NCBI RefSeq assembly: GCF_023715245.1
Contig: NZ_JAMBNV010000001.1
Location: forward strand, 248,001-312,000
Length of the DNA stretch: 64,000 bases
Direction of reading: 5' to 3'
Source: Sporosarcina luteola
GTDB lineage: Bacteria > Bacillota > Bacilli > Bacillales_A > Planococcaceae
The notes beneath the pieces are model-generated. The model was not told the origin of the DNA, did not search any database, and saw only the letters and a program-made list of their open reading frames with translations. Of this stretch, positions 18,414 to 26,240 are shown piece by piece (within the stretch, counting starts at the first letter, position 1; every line of letters begins with the position of its first letter). The position numbers and the translations under genes were made by a program.

Positions 18414-18536
18414 ATGATGTTGGACACTGTGCATGCACGTGAAAGTCTATTGGAATACTTAGCCACTTCATGTGCGATTACTCATGAAATTGCGCCTAAC
18501 GGGATACGTATGCCCTTTTTTAGACAATTTCAGTAA
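18414..18536 (+). CDS. Leader peptide of the ABC-F gene
   Basis: A 40-codon open frame (MMLDTVHARESLLEYL... to ...MPFFRQFQ) has a strong ribosome site, GGGGGTGAGG. It ends about 45 bp before an intrinsic terminator that itself precedes the ABC-F gene. The arrangement is that of a translated leader whose stalling by a ribosome-targeting antibiotic would permit read-through, as established for several ABC-F and erm genes. No homologue was recognised by sequence. Confidence 0.55.
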   Translation: MMLDTVHARESLLEYLATSCAITHEIAPNGIRMPFFRQFQ

Positions 18537-18582
18537 TCACACAGCTGTTTAGCACATCATTCCTTGCAATATTTTTAGGGAA

Positions 18583-18609
18583 GGCTGCGTCTAAGCGCAG
18601 TCTTTTTTT
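18583..18609 (+). terminator. Attenuator terminator upstream of the ABC-F gene
   Basis: GGCTGCG pairs with CGCAGTC (one G-U) across a six-base loop and is followed by seven T residues. Since it lies between promoter/leader and the coding gene, it should act as an attenuator. ACATCATTCC at 18554-18563 is perfectly complementary to GGAATGATGT at 18411-18420, which covers the leader start codon, so a competing long-range fold is possible. Confidence 0.65.
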
Positions 18610-18651
18610 GTGCTTTCCTAAGCTGTTAAATCAGAGAGGAAGCGGAAAATT

Positions 18652-20484
18652 ATGATTTGTACAATCCAACAAGTTAGCAAAATGTTAGGTGGCAACACCA
18701 TATTTGAAAATTTATCATTGGACATCAAGACAGGCGACAAGCTAAGCGTCGTGGGACGTAACGGAAGCGGGAAAACAACGTTATTCAAACTCATTGCGGC
18801 TATTGAACAACCAGATGCTGGACGCATCCATTATAAGAAGGGATCCAAAATCGGGTATTTATCGCAAATCCCTTCATTTGAACATTCGATGACCGGATAT
18901 GACGTGCTCCATAGCGCATTCGAAGAACTACGAGCCATTCAACAGCAGTTGTCCGAAATGGAATTGGAATTATCGAACCCGGACACAGTTGACATGGAGC
19001 GTCTGCTTCTTCGATACGGTCAATTACAGGATGAGTTTGTCCGGCGTGACGGCTACGCAATGGATTCGGAAATCGAAAAGATTATCAACGGTCTTCAATT
19101 GCAGTCGTTTGTCGAACAGGACTTCACCGAGATGAGCGGCGGGGAACAGACTAAAATCATGTTAGGGAAAATACTGCTTTCCCAACCGGACTTGCTGCTT
19201 CTCGATGAACCGACGAATCATCTGGATTTATTCGCAGTGGAATGGCTGGAGGCCTATTTGACGGACTATACGGGTACGGTTGTCATCATTTCTCATGACC
19301 GCTACTTCCTCGATAACGTCGTGACAAAGATTGCCGACCTTGAAGATGGGGAGCTGCATCTGTATTACGGCAATTACAGTGCATTTGTACAGGAAAAAGA
19401 AGAGCGCCTCCTGCGGGAATTTCAAGACTATGAGGAGCAGCAGAAGAAGATCAAGAAAATGAGAGAAGCGATCAAGCGGCTTCGGATTTGGGCGAATGAA
19501 GCGAATCCGCCGAATGCAGGATTGCATCGGCAAGCGAGGAATATGGAGCGTGCGCTGGAACGGATGGAGAAGCTTCGGAAGCCGTTGATCGATCCGCGGA
19601 AAATGGCATTGTCATTTGAAGCGGCGACGAGAAGCGGCAAGGAAGTCGTCATCATGAAGGACGTTGCGAAAACTTTCGGTTCCAATGAATTATTGCGCGG
19701 CGCCGACTTACAAGTATATTGGAAGGACCGTGCCGCGATTGTCGGAAGGAATGGAAGCGGGAAATCGACGGTCTTGAAGATGCTTCTAGGTGAACTTGCT
19801 CCTGACGAGGGAGTATGCAAACTGGGGAGCAGTGTGAAAGTGGGCTTCCTCTCGCAACATTTTGCCATCGAGAATCCGAAAGCCCGACTGCTCGATGTCT
19901 TTCGGAAAGAGGTCGGCGTAGAGGAAGGCGAAGCACGGCATATACTCGCGAAATTTATGTTTTACGGACCGGACGTGTTCAAAAGGATCGGAGACTTGAG
20001 TGGCGGCGAACGTACGAGACTGCGGCTTGCACAGCTGATGCATCAGGACGTGAACTTCCTCGTTTTGGACGAACCGACGAATCATTTGGACATCGAGTCG
20101 CGTGAAGTACTCGAAGACGCATTAGAGGATTTTCCAGGAACACTACTCGCCGTTTCGCATGACCGTTATTTCTTGAATAAATTATTTTCCCGTACGGCAT
20201 GGCTTGATGACGGAACGATGATGATGTTCGAAGGTCCTTTCGATTGGGCGAGGCAGAAATGGCATGAGCGGCAACAATTGAAAGTCATTGAACTGCCCAA
20301 GAAAAAGACTGTCGACAAATTGAAGAAACCGAAACAGGGATCAAGCGTGGAAGAAGAAATCACTGCGCTGGAACTCCAAATTGAGCGATTGAAATTAGGG
20401 AATGTAACTGCAGAGAAAATTAATTCACTGCAGAACAAACTGGATGCCTATTATGAACAATGGTTACTTGAAAATGGATCATAA
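18652..20484 (+). CDS. ABC-F family ATPase (ribosomal-protection type)
   Basis: A soluble tandem ATPase of 610 residues with no membrane segment. Both nucleotide-binding domains are complete: Walker A VGRNGSGKTT and VGRNGSGKST, signatures MSGGEQTK and LSGGERTR, and Walker B with the ABC-F motif LLLLDEPTNHLD and FLVLDEPTNHLD. The linker between the domains (about residues 250-320) is long, highly charged and helical, as in ABC-F proteins whose interdomain tip enters the ribosomal P/E site. The C-terminus ends in a coiled-coil extension. The leader peptide and attenuator upstream argue for antibiotic-inducible ribosome protection, but the drug class cannot be read from sequence. Confidence 0.85.
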   Translation: MICTIQQVSKMLGGNTIFENLSLDIKTGDKLSVVGRNGSGKTTLFKLIAAIEQPDAGRIHYKKGSKIGYLSQIPSFEHSMTGYDVLHSAFEELRAIQQQLSEMELELSNPDTVDMERLLLRYGQLQDEFVRRDGYAMDSEIEKIINGLQLQSFVEQDFTEMSGGEQTKIMLGKILLSQPDLLLLDEPTNHLDLFAVEWLEAYLTDYTGTVVIISHDRYFLDNVVTKIADLEDGELHLYYGNYSAFVQEKEERLLREFQDYEEQQKKIKKMREAIKRLRIWANEANPPNAGLHRQARNMERALERMEKLRKPLIDPRKMALSFEAATRSGKEVVIMKDVAKTFGSNELLRGADLQVYWKDRAAIVGRNGSGKSTVLKMLLGELAPDEGVCKLGSSVKVGFLSQHFAIENPKARLLDVFRKEVGVEEGEARHILAKFMFYGPDVFKRIGDLSGGERTRLRLAQLMHQDVNFLVLDEPTNHLDIESREVLEDALEDFPGTLLAVSHDRYFLNKLFSRTAWLDDGTMMMFEGPFDWARQKWHERQQLKVIELPKKKTVDKLKKPKQGSSVEEEITALELQIERLKLGNVTAEKINSLQNKLDAYYEQWLLENGS

Positions 20485-20502
20485 ATAAAGTCTTACCAAT
20501 AC

Positions 20503-20540
20503 AAAAGGTGAAAGGTTCAAAACCCTTTCACCTTTTCATT
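20503..20540 (+). terminator. Intrinsic terminator after ABC-F gene
   Basis: A perfect 13 bp stem, AAAAGGTGAAAGG with CCTTTCACCTTTT, has an 8-nt loop. Confidence 0.85.
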
Positions 20541-20624
20541 TTAAAAAACAACTTAGATAAATGAATATTATTAAGTTGGTAATTAATATTGTTAATATGG
20601 TAATTAAAATTATTGATATTTCGC

Positions 20625-20653
20625 TTGCCATTTCAAAATGAATGGGATATGAT
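20625..20653 (+). promoter_or_regulatory. Promoter of the DUF2089 operon
   Basis: The -35 TTGCCA (20625-20630) and the -10 TATGAT (20648-20653) are 17 bp apart. The AT-rich DNA upstream holds two GGTAATTAA repeats, about 30 bp apart, that may be an activator site. Confidence 0.6.
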
Positions 20654-20682
20654 GGATTTACGAAAGGGGAATTCAGATAATT

Positions 20683-21048
20683 ATGGCATATCCCGTTATT
20701 AGTCATTGCCCAGTCTGCGATGAAACGCTGAAAGTCACGAAGCTGCATTGCAACCGATGCCATACGACCATCGAAAATGAGTTTGAGCTGTCAAAGTTGG
20801 CGGCATTGTCGGGGGAACAGCTCCATTTCGTTGAAGTGTTTTTGGCGTGCAGGGGGAATATTAAAGAAGTAGAAAAGGAACTTGGAATTTCGTATCCGAC
20901 TGTCCGCGGCAAACTTAACGAAGTCGTCAGTTCACTCGGATATGAGATAAAGAAGAAGAGCGAGGTGGACGAGAAAAAAGTAGTCGCCATGTTGGAGAGC
21001 GGAGAAATCACTCCGGAAGAAGCAATAAAACTGTTAAAAGATGAATAG
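20683..21048 (+). CDS. DUF2089 family protein (zinc ribbon, HTH, SHOCT-like tail)
   Basis: The N-terminus is a four-cysteine zinc ribbon (CPVCDETL then CNRCHT). The middle carries a helix-turn-helix-like segment (GNIKEVEKELGISYPTVRGKL region). The last 25 residues (MLESGEITPEEAIKLLKD) resemble a short SHOCT-type helix pair. The 121-residue length matches DUF2089. It is first of three closely spaced genes and may be a transcription factor for the operon; that role is inferred from the helix-turn-helix only. Confidence 0.8.
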   Translation: MAYPVISHCPVCDETLKVTKLHCNRCHTTIENEFELSKLAALSGEQLHFVEVFLACRGNIKEVEKELGISYPTVRGKLNEVVSSLGYEIKKKSEVDEKKVVAMLESGEITPEEAIKLLKDE

Positions 21049-21060
21049 GGGGAATTCATT

Positions 21061-21447
21061 GTGAAAACGGAAATTGAGAAAGTGTTGACGATGGTGCAAG
21101 AGGGGAAAGTCGATGCAGAGAAGGCATCTGAGCTTATTGAAGTGTTGAAAAACAGGGATTCCGGGACTGGGCCGTCATCCAAGCGGACTGCATATTCGGA
21201 TAAGACATTGAAAATCCGGGTCGTATCGGCCGATAACGACAATGTTTCTGTCAATCTGCCAATCAAGCTAATCAAAGTTCTGCTGAAGGCAGGCCATAAC
21301 ATTGCGGGAAACATTCCACAGTCTGAGAAATACGTGAAAGACATTGATATTGATGTACTCATTGAAGCGATTGAGAATGAACTGGACGGACAAATTGTTG
21401 ACGTCAAGTCGGCAGACGGGGATACAGTTTCCGTGTTCATCGAATAA
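21061..21447 (+). CDS. SHOCT-like domain protein
   Basis: A 128-residue soluble protein. The N-terminal VLTMVQEGKVDAEKASELIEVL is the short helical domain often found at the start of YvlB-type envelope-stress proteins. The rest (about residues 45-128) is predicted alpha/beta and ends in VDVKSADGDTVSVFIE. It starts with GTG 12 nt after the DUF2089 stop behind AGGGGGAA. The end of the downstream protein repeats its C-terminal motif, suggesting shared ancestry of the two. Confidence 0.6.
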   Translation: MKTEIEKVLTMVQEGKVDAEKASELIEVLKNRDSGTGPSSKRTAYSDKTLKIRVVSADNDNVSVNLPIKLIKVLLKAGHNIAGNIPQSEKYVKDIDIDVLIEAIENELDGQIVDVKSADGDTVSVFIE

Positions 21448-21729
21448 ATGATGAGAGTCAAGGTGAAAACGGATAAGGTCCGGTTATTCATCCCAATCCC
21501 GTATGCGTTCCTGACACTCGGCATAATGATCATGTCTTCTAAACGCCTTCAAAAACTCATTAACAAATGGATAAGGGAGCAATCTGAAGACAAGGAAAAT
21601 GTGTTTGAAATTCCCCAGATAGATAAGAGGGAATTAAGGGGCATTGTTGCTGAATTGAAAAAACATCGGGGACTGGGATTAGTGAACGTCAAGGCGAAAG
21701 ACGGCACAGAAGTTATCGTGAAACTATGA
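21448..21729 (+). CDS. Small protein related to the C-terminus of the preceding gene
   Basis: A 93-residue protein that starts on the base after the preceding stop codon, so translation is probably coupled. Residues 11-31 are hydrophobic and may insert in the membrane. The C-terminus (LVNVKAKDGTEVIVKL) echoes the end of the preceding SHOCT-like protein (IVDVKSADGDTVSVFIE). The operon terminator overlaps its stop. The function is unknown. Confidence 0.6.
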   Translation: MMRVKVKTDKVRLFIPIPYAFLTLGIMIMSSKRLQKLINKWIREQSEDKENVFEIPQIDKRELRGIVAELKKHRGLGLVNVKAKDGTEVIVKL

Positions 21730-21744
21730 TAACTTCTTTTTTTG
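21708..21744 (+). terminator. Terminator of the DUF2089 operon
   Basis: AGAAGTTATC pairs with GATAACTTCT across a 10-nt loop, followed by seven T residues. The left arm lies in the coding end. Confidence 0.85.
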
Positions 21745-21783
21745 TTGCAATTCGTTGTACATAGGAGTATTATAATGACCGGA

Positions 21784-21806
21784 TGACCGGAATTGATTTA
21801 TGGTCA
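21784..21806. promoter_or_regulatory. Candidate YhgD operator 1
   Basis: TGACC-N13-GGTCA directly downstream of a TATAAT box at 21771-21776. The same inverted repeat with the same 13 bp spacer recurs in front of the yhgE-like gene. Confidence 0.6.
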
Positions 21807-21824
21807 ATAAAGCGGGGTGGAGAA

Positions 21825-22397
21825 ATGGATCGCAGGCAAGAAATCCTTGAGGCAGCCGCCAAGTCGTTTTCGCTGTTCGGCTTTAAAGCGACGACGATGG
21901 ACCAAGTCGCCAAAATAGCGAATGTAGGTAAAGGGACGATTTATACATTTTTCGCGAACAAAGAAGAACTGTTTAACGCAATTGTCCTGCAAATGGTCGA
22001 AGAGATGCGGGTGGCATCAGATGCGGCAACAGTCGAAGGTGCTTCCTTCGAGCAGAATGCCCATGCCCGGCTCATGCAAATGCTGAAATTCCGGGAGACG
22101 CACCAATTGTATGCCAAATTGGTCGATGAAGGAAAAGAACTGCGCACACCGGCAGTCATTGAAGTACTCGCCGATATTGAAAATGAAATCGTCTCTTATA
22201 TACGAGCGAAAATTGAACTTGCTGTCGATAAAGGCGAATTGAAGCCTTGCGACAGTGAGCTTGTTGCATACCTTCTGTTCAAATCATATATGGCGCTTGT
22301 CGTCGATTGGGGCAAAACCCATGAGAATGAAGAGCTGTCCGAAGAGCGGATCGCAGGATTATTGCGCAGCACCATTTTTACAAGTCTCTTAGCTTGA
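21825..22397 (+). CDS. yhgD: TetR-family regulator, YhgD-like
   Basis: A 190-residue TetR protein. The helix-turn-helix covers about residues 10-48 (TTMDQVAKIANVGKGTIYTFF). It is followed 69 bp later by a YhgE/Pip membrane protein, the same pairing as B. subtilis yhgD-yhgE. Two operators with TGACC-N13-GGTCA, one in front of each gene, predict autorepression and control of the exporter-like partner. The ATG at 21825 is placed after GGGGTGGAG; an upstream in-frame ATG at 21783 lies within the operator. Confidence 0.8.
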   Translation: MDRRQEILEAAAKSFSLFGFKATTMDQVAKIANVGKGTIYTFFANKEELFNAIVLQMVEEMRVASDAATVEGASFEQNAHARLMQMLKFRETHQLYAKLVDEGKELRTPAVIEVLADIENEIVSYIRAKIELAVDKGELKPCDSELVAYLLFKSYMALVVDWGKTHENEELSEERIAGLLRSTIFTSLLA

Positions 22398-22409
22398 GAC
22401 TCTTTTTTT
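22383..22409 (+). terminator. Terminator between the TetR gene and yhgE
   Basis: AGTCTC pairs with GAGACT, overlapping the TetR stop, and is followed by seven T residues. The yhgE-like gene therefore has its own promoter. Confidence 0.75.
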
Positions 22410-22418
22410 ATTCACGAT

Positions 22419-22441
22419 TGACCGAATGAGGGTTTTGGTCA
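22419..22441. promoter_or_regulatory. Candidate YhgD operator 2
   Basis: TGACC-N13-GGTCA, identical in arms and spacing to operator 1, about 25 bp before the yhgE-like start. Confidence 0.6.
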
Positions 22442-22466
22442 ATTAGTACAAACGGAGGAATTACGA

Positions 22467-24668
22467 ATGAAAAAATCAATGATATTCGCGGAATGGAAAC
22501 AGCTTCTCCGTACAAGGAAAGTGCTTGTACCGATGATCGCCATCCTTTTCATTCCGGTTTTATATGCAGGCATGTTCTTATGGGCGTTTTGGGATCCGTA
22601 TGCCAATATGAACGCATTGCCGGTGGCGATCGTGAATTTGGACAAAGGCGCAGAGTTGGAAGGGAACCAGCTTGCACTAGGCGATGAATTGGTCGACAAG
22701 CTGATGGAAGGAAATAATTTTAACATCCAAGAGGTTTCCAAGGCGGACGCGGAGAAAGGCCTGAAAAACCAGGACTACTATATCGCGATTGAAATACCGG
22801 AGAACTTCTCGCAGCACGCAACGACATTGCTGGATGAGCACCCTGAGAAGTTGACGATTGTGTACAAGCCGAATGAGGGCTTCAACTTCTTGTCTGCCCA
22901 GATCGGGGAGACGGCGATGGAGCGGATCCGGGCGGAAGTGAATGATAAAGTTGCATCAACATATGCGGAGCAGCTGTTTGATTCCATCAAGAAAAGCGGC
23001 AACGGATTTGGCGAAGCTGCGGACGGCGCAGGTGAATTGCATGACGGTGCAAGCGAGCTTGCGAAAGGTGCGGATGATCTGAAAGGGTATTTGGAAACGT
23101 TGGCGTCGAGCACCATTACATTGATGGATGGCTCGGACCGTCTGGCGAAAGGGACTGCTGATGCCGCGAAAGGCGCTGCGGATTTGAATAAAGGGATCGG
23201 CGCGCTCTCTGCGGGTGTTGTGGATCTTCAAAAGGGAGCGGCTCAGGCAACTGAAGGTGCAACCGATTTACAAGGCGGTATTGCCGACTATATTGCTGGT
23301 GTTCAGCAATTAAAGGATAGCTATGCGCAAATTGCGCTAAAGGAAGCAGAGTTCGGACAGGTTGTCGGGACAATCAATGATAAAACAGCTGCGTTGAATG
23401 GATCTGCGCAGAAACTTGCGGAAGCCTCGAAAAACGTGAATGCTGGCATCAATGATTTGTCGGAAAAACTAGCGCCAGTATTAGCATCATTGCCGGAGGA
23501 CCAACAGGCAGGTTTGAAGTCGGCACTGGGTCAGCTGCAACAAGGAAGTGCTGAACTGGCAGGCGGCATGTCCGAGCTCACATCAGGAACCGCTGCGCTC
23601 AGCGATGGAGCTGCCCAGTTGAACGGCGCGGCCGGTCAATTGCGCGAAGGCCATAAGCAGGCGTTCGCGGGATTGGATAAATTGAACGAATCGTCTTCTG
23701 CATTGTCGGAGGGGGTTTCCGCTCTTGCGCAAGGGAACGGGGCATTGGCATCCGGTATTGACCAACTATCGGAAGGTGTCGCGAAAGCGCAAATAGGTTC
23801 AACCGATTTGGCGTCCGGCTTGAGTGAGCTGAATGCCGGAACGGGTACATTGAAAGAAGGAACCAGCACGTTGGCTTCTAAATCGAAGGAGCTTGCGGAT
23901 GGCTCTGCGAAGTTGTCGGACGGCATGAAAGAGTTGGACGAAGGTACGCTGACGTTGCAAGAGAAGCTTGCGGAGGCGAATGCGGCTGCAAGCGAAGTGA
24001 ATCCGAATGAGAAGACGTATGAAATGGCCGCATCTCCGGTGGATGTTGAGAAAGAGGGCATCAATGAAGTGCCGAACTACGGTACTGGATTTGCACCTTA
24101 CTTCCTTTCACTTGGATTATTCGTGGGGGCATTACTGTTATCAATCGTCTTCCCGCTCGTCGAACCAGCGATCAAACCGACAGGCGCATTCGGATGGATG
24201 GCGAGCAAAGTTTCCGTTTTGGCGATTGTCGGACTCCTACAAGCATTAGTTGCGGTCGGAATCATAAAAGGTGCGCTTGGAATGGAAACGGTCAATTTAC
24301 CGTTGTTCATTTTGGCAGCAATCATTACGAGCTACACATTCATCGCGATTGTGCAGATGCTAGTGTCGCTGTTTGGCGATCCGGGGAGGTTCATGGCAAT
24401 TCTCATCTTGATTTTGCAATTGACGACGAGTGCAGGGACGTTCCCGTTGGAATTAATTCCTGAACCTCTTCAAGTGTTCAATACGTTGCTGCCGATGACG
24501 TATTCCGTCCAAGCTTTCAAGGCGGCGATCTCCACTGGGGACATGGCGCATCTATGGGCTAGCAACGGTGTGCTAATCGGCTTCATGGTCGCGTGCCTCG
24601 CGATTACGTTCGGCTATTTTGCATTGATCTTCAAAAAACGGTATTCAAGAGAAGCTGTAGAGGCATAA
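22467..24668 (+). CDS. yhgE: YhgE/Pip family membrane protein
   Basis: A 733-residue protein with one N-terminal membrane segment (about residues 18-40), a very long extracellular domain, and five or six C-terminal membrane segments (about 545-725) of the ABC-2/Pip type. The outer domain (about 185-510) is built of repeated short helices rich in the pattern G-A-x-x-L-x-x-G-x-x-x-L (ASELAKGADDLKGYL, TADAAKGAADLNKGI and many more), forming a probable coiled-coil stalk. Relatives include Lactococcus phage infection protein Pip and secretion-associated EsaA. It is probably a surface protein involved in export or envelope functions and controlled by the adjacent TetR. Confidence 0.85.
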   Translation: MKKSMIFAEWKQLLRTRKVLVPMIAILFIPVLYAGMFLWAFWDPYANMNALPVAIVNLDKGAELEGNQLALGDELVDKLMEGNNFNIQEVSKADAEKGLKNQDYYIAIEIPENFSQHATTLLDEHPEKLTIVYKPNEGFNFLSAQIGETAMERIRAEVNDKVASTYAEQLFDSIKKSGNGFGEAADGAGELHDGASELAKGADDLKGYLETLASSTITLMDGSDRLAKGTADAAKGAADLNKGIGALSAGVVDLQKGAAQATEGATDLQGGIADYIAGVQQLKDSYAQIALKEAEFGQVVGTINDKTAALNGSAQKLAEASKNVNAGINDLSEKLAPVLASLPEDQQAGLKSALGQLQQGSAELAGGMSELTSGTAALSDGAAQLNGAAGQLREGHKQAFAGLDKLNESSSALSEGVSALAQGNGALASGIDQLSEGVAKAQIGSTDLASGLSELNAGTGTLKEGTSTLASKSKELADGSAKLSDGMKELDEGTLTLQEKLAEANAAASEVNPNEKTYEMAASPVDVEKEGINEVPNYGTGFAPYFLSLGLFVGALLLSIVFPLVEPAIKPTGAFGWMASKVSVLAIVGLLQALVAVGIIKGALGMETVNLPLFILAAIITSYTFIAIVQMLVSLFGDPGRFMAILILILQLTTSAGTFPLELIPEPLQVFNTLLPMTYSVQAFKAAISTGDMAHLWASNGVLIGFMVACLAITFGYFALIFKKRYSREAVEA

Positions 24669-24669
24669 G

Positions 24670-24709
24670 AAAAAGCGATTTGCGGATTGTGGTCTGCAAA
24701 TCGCTTTTT
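24670..24709 (+). terminator. Intrinsic terminator after yhgE
   Basis: A perfect 14 bp stem, AAAAAGCGATTTGC with GCAAATCGCTTTTT, in which the T run forms part of the stem. Confidence 0.9.
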
Positions 24710-24750
24710 TATAGTTAGTGGTACTATGCTCGTGTCCAGAGTGGGGGTTA

Positions 24751-24960
24751 CCGCGCCCAAAGAGCAGCGTTCCGCGCCCAAAGAGCAGCATGCCGCGCCC
24801 AAAGAGCAGCGTTCCGCGCCCAAAGAGCAGCATGCCGCGCCCAAAGAGCAGCGTTCCGCGCCCAAAGAGCGGCATGCCGCGCCCAAAGAGCAGCGTTCCG
24901 CGCCCAAAGAATAGCATGCCGCGCCCAAAGAGCAGCGTTCCACGCCCAAAGAGCAACACC
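24751..24960. repeat. Intergenic tandem array D, ten 21 bp units, 42 bp higher-order pattern
   Basis: Ten 21 bp units with core CCGCGCCCAAAGAGCAGC. They alternate between ends GTT and ATG, so the true repeat is 42 bp. Only a few point changes are seen (at the units starting 24856, 24898 and 24940), so this array is younger or better homogenised than the others. It abuts the stop codon of the convergent SDR gene. Confidence 0.95.
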
Positions 24961-24968
24961 CTAAAAGA

Positions 24969-25850
24969 TTAAGAACCTACATAATCTCCACCATCAACGT
25001 GAATCGTCTGCCCAGTCATATAGCTTGAATCGTTTGACGCGAGGAAAACATAGGCCGGTGCATTTTCAGCCGGCTGTCCGCGGCGTTTCAAAGGTGTGTC
25101 CGCTCCGTGCTGCTCGACTTTTTGCGCGTCGAATGTTGCAGGAATCAATGGCGTCCAGATCGGGCCAGGTGCCACGGCATTGACGCGGATTCCTTTCGTA
25201 GCCAAATTCAAGGCGAGGGAGCGTGTGAATGACGTGATGGCGCCTTTCGTTGCTGAATAATCGATCAATCCCGGCGAGCCGTTATAAGCTGTTACGGAAG
25301 AGGTGTTAATGATGCAATCGCCTTCCTTCATATGGGCCAGCGCCGCTTTTGATAAATAAAACAGTCCGAAGAAATTGGTGTCGAACGTTTCGCGTAGCTG
25401 ATCGCCAGAAATTTGGGAGATATCGTCCTGCGGAAACTGCTTTCCAGCATTGTTGACGAGAATATTCAAGCTGCCGAATTCCTTGATGACATCGTTGACC
25501 AGCTGCTCGCAATTTTCCTCTTCACTAATATCGACACGAATTTTCTTTGCTTTGCCGCCATATTGTTCAATGAGCTCGACGGTTTTATTCGCATCGACGT
25601 CCTCGGTCTCGTCCAAATAGGCGATCGCCACATTCGCTCCTTCCTTCGCGAATGCGACTGCGACGGCCCGACCAATTCCGCTGTCTCCTCCGGTGATCAA
25701 AGCGTTTTTCCCTTTCAACTTGCCCGAGCCTTTATAATTTTCATCGTCATAGATAGGAAGCGGGTCCATCTCCGCTTCAATTCCAGGCTGCTGATTTTGT
25801 GTTTGAGGTGTCACTTGCTCATCTTTTTGTTCGTATTTGTCTTCAGGCAT
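24969..25850 (-). CDS. SDR-family oxidoreductase (YhdF/YhxC-like)
   Basis: A 293-residue NAD(P)-dependent short-chain dehydrogenase. The cofactor motif is ITGGDSGIGRAVA. The NNAG motif lies in LVNNAGKQFPQ. The catalytic Ser is in INTSSVTAYNGS and the Tyr/Lys pair in DYSATKGAI. An extra 45-residue polar N-terminal extension rich in Gln is typical of Bacillus general-stress members such as YhdF and YhxC. The ATG follows AAGGAGG at nine nt. The substrate is unknown; sugar or sugar-alcohol dehydrogenase names used for this subgroup are not proven. Confidence 0.88.
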   Translation of the reverse strand: MPEDKYEQKDEQVTPQTQNQQPGIEAEMDPLPIYDDENYKGSGKLKGKNALITGGDSGIGRAVAVAFAKEGANVAIAYLDETEDVDANKTVELIEQYGGKAKKIRVDISEEENCEQLVNDVIKEFGSLNILVNNAGKQFPQDDISQISGDQLRETFDTNFFGLFYLSKAALAHMKEGDCIINTSSVTAYNGSPGLIDYSATKGAITSFTRSLALNLATKGIRVNAVAPGPIWTPLIPATFDAQKVEQHGADTPLKRRGQPAENAPAYVFLASNDSSYMTGQTIHVDGGDYVGS

Positions 25851-26057
25851 TCATGTATTCCTCCTTAGAAAAATCATCTATTTGAGATATTCCCTGTGTG
25901 GGGACTGATAAACGTGGCGGGGGAGAAATCGGAGGATACCGGATCCACGGCCGCGTCCCAAGGTGGTCGCATGAAGACTTGAAACGTGCGTTTGTAACTT
26001 GTATAGAAGTATTGGGAGAATAAATAAAATGCGGGGAGAGGCTAATCTCCCGGCATT

Positions 26058-26162
26058 CGAGAACTCTTCGTATGAGAACGAGAACTTTCCGAGGTAGGAT
26101 GAGAACTCTTGTCGCATAAACGAGAACTTTTCATGTGAGAACGAGAACTCCATGGTAAGTTG
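26058..26162. repeat. Intergenic tandem array E, five 21 bp units, core CGAGAACT
   Basis: Five units at an exact 21 bp period (starts 26058, 26079, 26100, 26121, 26142) with the core (C/T)GAGAACT and divergent remainders. The rest of this 390 bp gap (25851-26057) shows no gene. Confidence 0.85.
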
Positions 26163-26191
26163 GAGTGAAACAACGGTATTTATTCAAAATG

Positions 26192-26228
26192 AAAAACATC
26201 CGAAGCCGCCGTATTGGCGCTCCGGATG
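26192..26228 (-). terminator. Terminator of the AtoE-like gene
   Basis: On the minus strand a 13-14 bp stem (CATCCGGAGCGCC with GGCGGCTTCGGATG) is followed by five T residues. Confidence 0.85.
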
Positions 26229-26240
26229 CTGCATGTTTAC

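Noticed and set aside
24751..24960. Regular repeats that might be read as a CRISPR array
   Set aside because: The units are contiguous 21 bp tandem copies without unique spacers, and no cas genes are present.
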